This document shows, in pieces, positions 1 through 6,234 of a stretch of DNA of 16,955 bases. Both the position numbers and the translations under genes were made by a program. Source of the stretch: CBDUBH01 sp965365345 (GTDB taxonomy: Bacteria; Bacteroidota; Ignavibacteria; Ignavibacteriales; SURF-24). The DNA lies in NCBI GenBank assembly GCA_965365345.1, contig CBDUBH010000080.1, positions 1 through 16,955 on the forward strand, read 5' to 3'. The notes under the pieces were generated by a model. The model did not search any database. It saw nothing but the letters and a program-made list of their open reading frames with translations, and was not told the origin of the DNA. Every line of letters begins with the position of its first letter. The stretch's first letter is position 1.

Positions 1-566
1 TACTTGCTTTGAATGCTGCCATTGAAGCTGCAAGAGCAGGTGAACAGGGAAGAGGATTTGCTGTTGTTGCTGATGAAGTCCGTAAACTTGCTGAACGTAC
101 AACAAAAGCAACAAAGGAAATTGCAGATACAATAAAAGCAATTCAATCAGAAGCGAAAGAAGCTGATAATTCAATGAACACAGCACGAAATGCAGTTGTA
201 GAAGGAATGAAATTAACTGAAGAAGTTGCTACTGTACTTCAAGAAATTTTGAAAGGCGCAAAAAAAGTTAATGATGTTGTTTCGCAAGTTGCTGCGGCTT
301 CGGAAGAGCAATCAGCAACTGCGGAACAAATTTCTAAAAATATTGAAGGAGTATCTTCTGTAACTCAGCAATCAGCTGCGGGAACAGAGCAAATTGCACG
401 CGCTGCGGAAGATCTAAACAGATTGACCGTAAATCTTCAAGAAATAGTCGGCAATTTCAAAGTTGAAGACGGTAATCACAGAAAGCAGAATAATTCTTAT
501 AAAATGAATCATAAACCTGAATTTCATTTATCCGAAGGAAAAAGAAAATCAAATGTTCTTCACTAA
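1..566 (+). CDS. Methyl-accepting chemotaxis protein, C-terminal part (5' end outside window)
   Basis: This is the cytoplasmic signalling end of a chemoreceptor, which controls the CheA kinase through CheW. The reading frame is open from the window edge (codons begin at base 3), so the sensor, membrane segments and HAMP region lie upstream and are not visible. The hallmark hairpin tip is present at the very start (LNAAIEAARAGEQGRGFAVV followed by ADEVRKLAER), then the returning coiled coil rich in A, E, Q and S with the usual heptads (EEQSATAEQI, QQSAAGTEQIARAAEDLNRL). A poorly conserved polar tail of about 35 residues follows. No NWETF-type CheR-docking pentapeptide is seen at the C-terminus. 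The next ORF overlaps its end by 14 bases and a CheW follows, which suggests one chemotaxis transcript. Confidence 0.95.
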   Translation, partial: LALNAAIEAARAGEQGRGFAVVADEVRKLAERTTKATKEIADTIKAIQSEAKEADNSMNTARNAVVEGMKLTEEVATVLQEILKGAKKVNDVVSQVAAASEEQSATAEQISKNIEGVSSVTQQSAAGTEQIARAAEDLNRLTVNLQEIVGNFKVEDGNHRKQNNSYKMNHKPEFHLSEGKRKSNVLH

Positions 567-759
567 AAAAGAAAAAATTATTTTGAAATGTCCTTGCTGT
601 AATTCTGAAATAAAAGTACCGAAAAATTACGCAGTAAAGGATAAAATAATTTTATGTTTGAAATGCAAAGCGAAAATTGATTTTGGAAATTTGAATAATC
701 CCGTTAATCTGCGGGAAACCGAACAAAAATTTTTGCAATTGCTAAGATCTTCACATTAA
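553..759 (+). CDS. Small zinc-ribbon protein between MCP and CheW
   Basis: A 68-residue protein with two CxxC knuckles: C13-P-C-C16 (with an additional C15) and C35-L-K-C38, separated by a short beta-rich stretch (EIKVPKNYAVKDKIILCLKC). This is the layout of a single zinc ribbon like those at the N-terminus of many bacterial MJ0042-type proteins. The remaining 30 residues have no recognised domain. The ATG lies inside the 3' end of the chemoreceptor gene (14-base overlap, other frame), with a purine-rich GAAGGAAAAAG stretch about a dozen bases upstream. It sits 17 bases before CheW, so translational coupling is plausible. Its function is unknown. It could be a redox or metal-responsive accessory of the receptor/CheW complex, but that is only inferred from position. 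Confidence 0.72.
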   Translation: MFFTKKEKIILKCPCCNSEIKVPKNYAVKDKIILCLKCKAKIDFGNLNNPVNLRETEQKFLQLLRSSH

Positions 760-776
760 ATAAAGGTGAAATTTAA

Positions 777-1250
777 ATGAAAGAAAAAGCAGAAGAAAAA
801 ATAAATGACATTCTTCAACTTGTAAGTTTTAACATCGGCAATGAAGAATACGCGATCGATATTTTGAAAGTTCAGGAAATAAACAGAATGATCTCGATTA
901 CAAGTATTCCAAATTCGCCCGCGTTTGTTGAAGGTGTTATAAATTTACGAGGAAAAGTTATTCCGGTGATTTCTCTCAGAAAACGCCTGAACTTTGCCGA
1001 TAAAAAAACTGACGGTAATTCGAGAATAATTGTAGTTGAAGTAAAATCAAAAACTATCGGATTTATTGTTGATGGTGTTAGTGAAGTTTTAAGAATTCCT
1101 GCTTCAATAACAGAAGCGCCGCCGCAAATAACCGGCGGAATTAATTCAAAGTATATTACTTCAATCGCAAAACTTGAAGACAGGTTAATAATTCTTCTCG
1201 ATCTTGATATGATTTTAAGTGAAAGCGAAATATCGGAAGTGGAAAATTAG
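777..1250 (+). CDS. cheW: CheW chemotaxis coupling protein
   Basis: CheW is a cytoplasmic adaptor that joins chemoreceptors to the CheA kinase. The 157 residues cover one complete CheW domain of normal length. It begins with the typical first strand (LVSFNIGNEEYAIDILKVQE). The conserved block IPNSPAFVEGVINLRGKVIP follows around residues 43-62, then the VEVKSKTIGFIVDGVSEVLR strand-turn and the closing IAKLEDRLIILLDLDMIL. There are no extra receiver or CheA-like domains. A ribosome site (AAAGGTGAA) lies about 7 bases before the ATG. It is the last gene of the visible chemotaxis group and is followed by a strong palindromic terminator. Confidence 0.95.
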   Translation: MKEKAEEKINDILQLVSFNIGNEEYAIDILKVQEINRMISITSIPNSPAFVEGVINLRGKVIPVISLRKRLNFADKKTDGNSRIIVVEVKSKTIGFIVDGVSEVLRIPASITEAPPQITGGINSKYITSIAKLEDRLIILLDLDMILSESEISEVEN

Positions 1251-1284
1251 GCTCAAGAACTCAAAAATAACATGTGCTCTGTTC

Positions 1285-1316
1285 AATAAAGCGGAAAATT
1301 AATTTTCCGCTTTATT
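1285..1316. terminator. Palindromic (bidirectional) intrinsic terminator
   Basis: A perfect 32-bp inverted repeat: AATAAAGCGGAAAATT followed directly by its reverse complement AATTTTCCGCTTTATT. The GCGG/CCGC core gives a stable stem, and on the plus strand it runs into TTTATTATTTT. It lies 34 bases after cheW and 52 bases beyond the stop of the convergent GH5 gene, so it can end transcripts from both sides. Confidence 0.8.
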
Positions 1317-1368
1317 ATTTTAAATAACAACATATAAAACTTTTAAAAAATCGGCATTCACTAAAAAT

Positions 1369-2433
1369 TTACACTCCCGGAATCAAAGCATTTAATAAAG
1401 GTTCGACCCAAGTTCCGGTTGTACTGTTGTAAATTCCAAAGCCGGAACAAAATTCCCAATATGCCCAACTGAATCCTTTTTGCTCTGCAGCGCGTGCAAC
1501 AAAATTTGTCCACATTGCGCGCGATTGCAGATCAGCTTTACTGTATGCTCCAAACTCACCTAAATATAATGGACGTTGATTTGTATTTGACCAAGCCAAC
1601 GCTTTTTCCATATCTGAAATAACTGCGTTTTGTTCCTGAGTTGAGCCGTACCATTTTGTTCCGAGCCAAACATCACTTCCTAAAACCCATTCAGCACCTT
1701 GATGTGTAAATTGAAAAGGATTATAATAATGAAAAGTTACAATAACATTTTTTTCATCAACGGGAATTTTCAACGAATTTAAATTATCAACTCCGCCCCA
1801 ATTTGCCGTACCGATAATTAGAGTTCTGTTGGGATTATCTTTTCTTATTACCGGTAAAGTTTCCGCAATCAAAGAATTCCAAATATCGGTTGTAAGCTGA
1901 CTATTCGGTTCATTTAAAATTTCAAACATAAGATCAGAAGAATATTTTGAATATCTTTTTGATATCTGATCCCATATCATCAAAAATCTTTCTTTGTGAT
2001 TTTGCGGCTCCTTCATTATTTCATCGTAATGATGAACATTAATTACAACCGCTAACTTATTTTCAAAAGATTTTGAAATTGCCCAATCAACTCTTTTGAA
2101 AAAATTTTCATCAATTGTGTATGGCGGATTTTGAAGCGCATGTGCTGACCATTTAATAGGAATCCTTACTGAATTAAATCCTTTTTCCTTTATCAAACGG
2201 AAATATTCTTCCTTTAAGATTACGCCCCAATCACCTTCTTTCGGCGCTTCCAAAGCATTTCCCAAATTGATTCCGCGTCCTAATTTTTTATTTTGTTCAA
2301 AAGGATTCACATTTTCCTCAATATTATCAGGTGGTTCAACCGGATTATTAACTTCGTTTGAGCATTGAATAAAAGTGAAATTTAAAAATAAAATAAATAA
2401 AAGCGAGAATATTTTTTTTACTGAAACCTTCAA
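1369..2433 (-). CDS. GH5 endo-beta-glucanase/mannanase lipoprotein (Thermotoga Cel5A-like, GH5_25 type)
   Basis: A predicted cell-surface or periplasmic lipoprotein that hydrolyses internal beta-1,4 bonds of glucans and probably mannans. Residues 1-23 form a hydrophobic signal peptide ending in FIQ-C24, a loose lipobox followed by a Pro/Glu/Asn-rich tether. The catalytic barrel spans about 45-352. It contains GRGINLGNALEAPKEGDWGV, the paired histidines VHHY at 134-135, acid/base E175 in ILNEPN, FHYYNPF, THQGAEW, nucleophile E293 in YLGEFGAY, and SWAYWEFCSGFG. From memory, these blocks match Thermotoga maritima Cel5A over the whole domain, so GH5_25 is the likely subfamily. The start is TTG with GAGG seven bases upstream. 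The gene converges on cheW and is not in an operon. The fold and mechanism are secure; the substrate range is inferred. Confidence 0.93.
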   Translation of the reverse strand: MKVSVKKIFSLLFILFLNFTFIQCSNEVNNPVEPPDNIEENVNPFEQNKKLGRGINLGNALEAPKEGDWGVILKEEYFRLIKEKGFNSVRIPIKWSAHALQNPPYTIDENFFKRVDWAISKSFENKLAVVINVHHYDEIMKEPQNHKERFLMIWDQISKRYSKYSSDLMFEILNEPNSQLTTDIWNSLIAETLPVIRKDNPNRTLIIGTANWGGVDNLNSLKIPVDEKNVIVTFHYYNPFQFTHQGAEWVLGSDVWLGTKWYGSTQEQNAVISDMEKALAWSNTNQRPLYLGEFGAYSKADLQSRAMWTNFVARAAEQKGFSWAYWEFCSGFGIYNSTTGTWVEPLLNALIPGV

Positions 2434-2439
2434 TTTGCA

Positions 2440-2446
2440 ACCTCAG
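2440..2446 (-). promoter_or_regulatory. Shine-Dalgarno supporting the TTG start of the GH5 lipoprotein
   Basis: Read on the minus strand, CTGAGG stands 7 bases before the TTG at 2433. No in-frame ATG or GTG offers a better start, and beginning here leaves a complete n-region and hydrophobic core before the lipobox cysteine. The rest of the 217-bp divergent gap to the PAS kinase (2434-2650) is very AT-rich. I see no GG-N10-GC promoter on either strand and no operator-like palindrome there. Confidence 0.6.
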
Positions 2447-2650
2447 ATTTATAAAATCTTAAATTTTAGAAGGGAATTTATTAAAGTTATTTAAATAAAC
2501 AAATAACCTACGGATTTTTTGTTTTTATATTAAAAAGCTAAAGGATTTAGAAAGATCAAAAAGAATTTACTTTTAAAATTAAAAGGATTAAATTTTGTTC
2601 CGATAATAAATTAAAAAATGAAAGTTATAAAAACTTAATTTGTTTTTTGT

Positions 2651-3859
2651 ATGGAATCAATCTTTAAAACAACGGAAATTGGGGAAAGCATTTTACTTTT
2701 AGAAGAAAAAATAAAAGAATTGGAACTGGCACTTTCTGAAAAAAATTCTTATATAAATAAACTAAAAGAAGAAAATGAATTACTTACTTCGCTGATGGAT
2801 AACATTCCGGATACTATTTACTTTAAAGATAAAAATTCCTGTTTTACCCGTATAAATAAATCACAAGCAAAAATTCTCGGTCTAAATTCTCCCGATGAAG
2901 CCATTGGAAAATCCGATTTCGATTTTTTTACACCCGAACACGCTCAAAATGCTTTTAATGATGAAAAGAAAATTTTGCTTACCGGAAATGCTGTAATTTC
3001 CAAGCAGGAAAAAATTAAATGCGGCGATGGAAATTATAAATGGGTTTCCGCAACTAAAGTCCCGATTAAAAATTCTGCCAGCGAATGTGTTGGAATAGTT
3101 GGAATTTCACGTGATATTACTGAAAGAATTTTAGCTGAAAAGAAAATTATTGAATATGCCGAAAAATTAGAACAGCTTAATATTACAAAAGATAAATTAT
3201 TTTCAATTATTGCGCACGATCTAAGAAGTCCTTTTACTTCACTGCTCGGTTCGAGCAGTTTACTTGCAACTTCGGCGGATGTTTTATCAAATGAAGAAAT
3301 AAAAACCATTGCAGCCGGCGTAAACAATTCCGCAAAAAATATTTTTGATCTTCTTGAAAATTTATTGCAATGGGCAAAATTACAGATCGAAGGAATAAAA
3401 TTTAAACCAAAAAATTTCATTATAAGTGATCTGACTGAAAAAATGGTGGAAATTTACCGGCAAACGGCAAATTCAAAAGGGATTAAAATTCTGAATAAAA
3501 TTGAAAATGAAATTGAAGTTTTTGCTGATCCGGATATGATCGCAACGGTTTTAAGAAATTTAATTTCAAATGCCATTAAATTTACTTCGGGTAACGGAAT
3601 TATTGAAATTTCCGCAAAAAGAAAATCATTAAAAATTGAAATTACAATTGTTGATAACGGAATTGGAATTTCACAGGAAAGAATAAATAAATTATTTAAT
3701 ATAAGCGAAAACAATTCAACATTAGGCACAAATAAAGAAAAAGGTACGGGCTTAGGATTGGTTCTTTGCAAAGAATTAATTGAAAAAAATAACGGAAGAT
3801 TATTGGTTCAAAGTGAAATTGAAAAAGGAACTTCATTTATTTTTTCATTACCTGTTTAA
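2651..3859 (+). CDS. Soluble PAS-domain sensor histidine kinase (orphan)
   Basis: A 402-residue cytoplasmic two-component kinase with no transmembrane segment. Residues about 12-48 form a charged coiled coil. A PAS domain covers about 45-160 (MDNIPDTIYFKDKNSCFTRI ... KWVSATKVPIKN ... GIVGISRDITER), followed by a linker helix. The HisKA dimerisation helix holds phospho-acceptor H189 in FSIIAHDLRSPFTSLLG. The HATPase domain shows the N box (LRNLISNAIKF, N303/N307), G1 (DNGIGIS, D335) and G2 (GTGLGLVLCKELIEKNNG). The signal could be a bound small molecule or cofactor, but the PAS sequence shows no obvious heme or flavin signature. There is no adjacent response regulator, so its partner is unknown. 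It lies between two GH5 genes. The start is an ATG without a clear Shine-Dalgarno. Confidence 0.92.
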   Translation: MESIFKTTEIGESILLLEEKIKELELALSEKNSYINKLKEENELLTSLMDNIPDTIYFKDKNSCFTRINKSQAKILGLNSPDEAIGKSDFDFFTPEHAQNAFNDEKKILLTGNAVISKQEKIKCGDGNYKWVSATKVPIKNSASECVGIVGISRDITERILAEKKIIEYAEKLEQLNITKDKLFSIIAHDLRSPFTSLLGSSSLLATSADVLSNEEIKTIAAGVNNSAKNIFDLLENLLQWAKLQIEGIKFKPKNFIISDLTEKMVEIYRQTANSKGIKILNKIENEIEVFADPDMIATVLRNLISNAIKFTSGNGIIEISAKRKSLKIEITIVDNGIGISQERINKLFNISENNSTLGTNKEKGTGLGLVLCKELIEKNNGRLLVQSEIEKGTSFIFSLPV

Positions 3860-3878
3860 ATATTTACCTCACATCATC

Positions 3879-3915
3879 TTATCAAAACGATAATTTTTCA
3901 TTATCAAATGGATAA
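3879..3915 (+). promoter_or_regulatory. Tandem palindromic activator sites (UAS) upstream of secreted GH5
   Basis: Two 15-bp inverted repeats of form TTATC-N5-GATAA: TTATCAAAACGATAA at 3879-3893 and TTATCAAATGGATAA at 3901-3915. Their centres are 22 bp apart, about two helical turns. They end 70 bp before the GG of the sigma-54 promoter at 3985. An equivalent pair stands before the symporter gene. This is the typical arrangement for binding two dimers of a sigma-54 enhancer-binding protein; the obvious candidate is the response regulator at 10993-12438. The palindromes are seen directly; the binding protein is inferred. Confidence 0.72.
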
Positions 3916-3984
3916 CTTTGTATTTAAAATATTTATCCTGAATAAAAAATCTTTCAAAATTCAAATTAAACCCAAATTTTTCAA

Positions 3985-4000
3985 TGGCATGAAATATGCG
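3985..4000 (+). promoter_or_regulatory. Sigma-54 promoter of the secreted GH5 gene
   Basis: TGGCATGAAATATGCG matches the sigma-54 consensus (TGGCAC-N5-TTGC) with the essential -24 GG (3986-3987) and -12 GC (3998-3999) exactly 10 bases apart. Transcription would start near 4010, giving a leader of about 35 bases before the ATG at 4046. The leader has no evident Shine-Dalgarno. The second occurrence of the GGCAT-N6-ATGC core before 12639 strengthens the call. Confidence 0.75.
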
Positions 4001-4045
4001 CGGGTGAAAAAATTATAACATAAAAATATTCCGGCTGATCTTCTT

Positions 4046-6049
4046 ATGAAAAAAAATATTCTGAACGCTTCAACATTCTTTTTGATCATTCTTTCAATCA
4101 TATCTTTTAACAGTGAATTGAGATCGCAAAATTTTCTTAAAGCTCAAGGGAAAAAAATTGTAAACTCAAACGGTGAAGAAGTTTATTTGAAAGGAATGGG
4201 TTTGGGCGGCTGGCTTTTGGAAGAAGGTTACATGCTTCAAATGTCGGGATTTGCAAATTCACCGACAGAAATCCGCTCTAAAATTGAAGGGCTGATAGGA
4301 AAAGAAAATACTGATGAATTTTACAAAATATATCACGCAAATTATGTTAAAGAAAAAGACATCAAGAAATTAAAGGAATGGGGATTTAATTCGATCAGAT
4401 TACCGATGCATTACAAATGGCTTACTCCAAAAGATCAACCGGGAATTTATCTTGAAGAGGGATTTCAAACTATTGATAGTTTACTAAGCTGGTGCAAAAA
4501 AAATGAGATCTATTTGATATTGGATCTGCATGCTGCTCCCGGTGCGCAAAGCAGAGATAACATTAGCGATAGTGACGGCGAAGCAAGGTTATGGACTGAT
4601 CCGGCAAATCAAACAAGAACGGTTGAACTTTGGAAAACAATTGCGGCGCGTTATAAAGATGAAGAATGGATAGGCGGATACGATCTTATAAATGAAACTG
4701 CTTATGATCTTGGTCCGGTAAATCAAGCTCTAAGGGATTTATACATAAGAATTACAAATGCGATTAGAGAAGTTGATAACAATCATATTGTTTTTATTGA
4801 GGGAAATTGGTACGCAACTGATTTTAACGGATTAACTCCGCCTTGGGATAATAATATGGTTTACAGTTTTCATAAATATTGGAATGAAACCAATACATCC
4901 TCAATCGGATATTTGCTGAATATCAGAAATCAGTACAATGTTCCGCTTTGGCTTGGTGAAACTGGCGAAAATTCAAATCAGTGGTTTGCCGAAAATATTG
5001 AATTGATGGCGCAAAATAATATCGGCTGGGCATGGTGGCCGCACAAAAAGATCGGATCAATTTCTGCTCCGCTGAATGTTCCGGTTACTCCTGATTATCA
5101 AAAATTATTGGATTATTGGAGCGGAAGAGCAGCTAAACCAACTGTTGAATTTGCGAAAAATGCGTTATTTACTATTGCTCAGAATTTAGATATTGATAAA
5201 TGTGAATTTCACAAAGATGTAATTGATGCGCTTTTCAGACAGCCGGATAATACGCAGACAATTCCATTTTCAGAAAATAATGTTCCCGGAATTATTTACG
5301 GAACAAATTACGATATGGGAAAAACGGGATTTGCATATCAGGATACAAGAAGCAGAAATGTTGATGGACACGGCGGCGAAGCTTATAATAATGGCTGGGC
5401 TTACAGAAATGACGGCGTTGATATTGAAAAATGCTCGGATTTTAAAACTAACGGATACAATATCGGCTGGACTGAAACCGGTGAATGGCTGCAATACACA
5501 ATAAATATTCCCGAAAGCGGAAATTATAAAATTCATTTAAGAGTTGCGGCTCAAAACTCCGGCGGTAAAATATTATTAAGATTGAACGGAACTCAACTTG
5601 GTGATTATGTGGATGTTCCGGCAACCGGCGGCTGGCAAAGCTGGCAGACAATTTTAGCCGGAAATTTTGATTTGCCGCAAGGCGAACATAAATTAAAGAT
5701 TCAATTCTTCTTTGGCGGATTTAATTTTAACTTTGCAGAATTTATAGCAAATGGAACTTCAAGTGTAAATGATGAACAAACAGTAAGAACTTTTTCGCTT
5801 GAACAAAACTATCCGAATCCGTTTAATCCGGTAACAAAAATAAAATATCAAATTCCCGAAGCCGCAAATGTAAATTTAAAAGTCTTTAATATTTTAGGAA
5901 AAGAAGTTGCTGTTTTGGCAAAATCCTTTCAAAGTGCCGGAAAATATGAAGTTGAATTTGATGCAACAGATCTTTCAAACGGAATTTATTTTTATCAAAT
6001 AAAAGCAGGCAAATTTAATCATATAAAGAAAATGGTTTTGTTGAAATAA
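4046..6049 (+). CDS. Secreted GH5 glycoside hydrolase with CBM6-like domain and T9SS sorting domain
   Basis: An extracellular beta-glycan hydrolase of 667 residues. A signal peptide occupies 1-28 (hydrophobic core FFLIILSIISF). The GH5 catalytic domain spans about 30-380: VYLKGMGLGGWLLEEGYMLQ, LKEWGFNSIRLPMHYKWL, LILDLHAAPGAQ, acid/base E217 in DLINETAYD, H276 in SFHKYW, and nucleophile E305 in WLGETGENS. A CBM6-like beta-sandwich covers about 415-567 (WTETGEWLQYTINIPESGNY, LRLNGTQLGD, LPQGEHKLKIQFF). The C-terminal 85 residues are a type IX sorting domain (SLEQNYPNPFNPVTKIKY ... NGIYFYQIKAG ... KKMVLLK). The GH5 family is clear but I cannot assign the subfamily; the glucanase-like blocks suggest a beta-glucan rather than xylan. 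It is transcribed singly behind a sigma-54 promoter with tandem activator sites, so it is likely under control of the neighbouring regulator. Confidence 0.93.
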   Translation: MKKNILNASTFFLIILSIISFNSELRSQNFLKAQGKKIVNSNGEEVYLKGMGLGGWLLEEGYMLQMSGFANSPTEIRSKIEGLIGKENTDEFYKIYHANYVKEKDIKKLKEWGFNSIRLPMHYKWLTPKDQPGIYLEEGFQTIDSLLSWCKKNEIYLILDLHAAPGAQSRDNISDSDGEARLWTDPANQTRTVELWKTIAARYKDEEWIGGYDLINETAYDLGPVNQALRDLYIRITNAIREVDNNHIVFIEGNWYATDFNGLTPPWDNNMVYSFHKYWNETNTSSIGYLLNIRNQYNVPLWLGETGENSNQWFAENIELMAQNNIGWAWWPHKKIGSISAPLNVPVTPDYQKLLDYWSGRAAKPTVEFAKNALFTIAQNLDIDKCEFHKDVIDALFRQPDNTQTIPFSENNVPGIIYGTNYDMGKTGFAYQDTRSRNVDGHGGEAYNNGWAYRNDGVDIEKCSDFKTNGYNIGWTETGEWLQYTINIPESGNYKIHLRVAAQNSGGKILLRLNGTQLGDYVDVPATGGWQSWQTILAGNFDLPQGEHKLKIQFFFGGFNFNFAEFIANGTSSVNDEQTVRTFSLEQNYPNPFNPVTKIKYQIPEAANVNLKVFNILGKEVAVLAKSFQSAGKYEVEFDATDLSNGIYFYQIKAGKFNHIKKMVLLK

Positions 6050-6234
6050 CAGATTTAACAGAATTTTAATCAGCTGAAACCAAGAATATTCAATAAAAGG
6101 TATGATTTTTTACCCGCTGCAGAATTCATATTTGCCGGCTTAAAATTGATTTTAAAAATAATTCAAATTATTTTTACCCAAATCTCTTTTTCCTTTCATG
6201 TATTCTTCAATTCGTATTTCCAACAAGAGGTAGT
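6050..6234 (+). promoter_or_regulatory. Upstream region of the foldase/sensor operon; possible housekeeping promoter
   Basis: This 185-bp gap holds neither a GG-N10-GC sigma-54 element nor a TTATC-N5-GATAA palindrome. The regulator operon therefore does not appear to be under the same control as its flanking targets. A possible sigma-70-like pair is TTGATT (6146-6151), 17 bases, TATTTT (6169-6174). In DNA this AT-rich such a match can arise by chance. I see no convincing terminator hairpin after the GH5 gene. AAGAGG lies 4 bases before the ATG at 6235. Confidence 0.3.

Noticed and set aside
2434..2650. Sigma-54 promoter or TTATC-N5-GATAA sites for the GH5 lipoprotein or PAS kinase
   Set aside because: I checked both strands for GG-N10-GC and for the palindrome and found none, so these genes are not placed in the regulon.
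3034..3420. 128-codon minus-strand open frame inside the PAS kinase
   Set aside because: It lies antisense to conserved PAS and HisKA motifs, and its translation shows no recognisable domain. The same holds for the minus-strand frames at 3454-3771, 8145-8441, 8983-9237 and 13403-13675.
5223..5504. 93-codon plus-strand frame inside the secreted GH5 gene
   Set aside because: It is out of frame with the clearly conserved CBM6-like domain, with no ribosome site and composition typical of a shadow frame.
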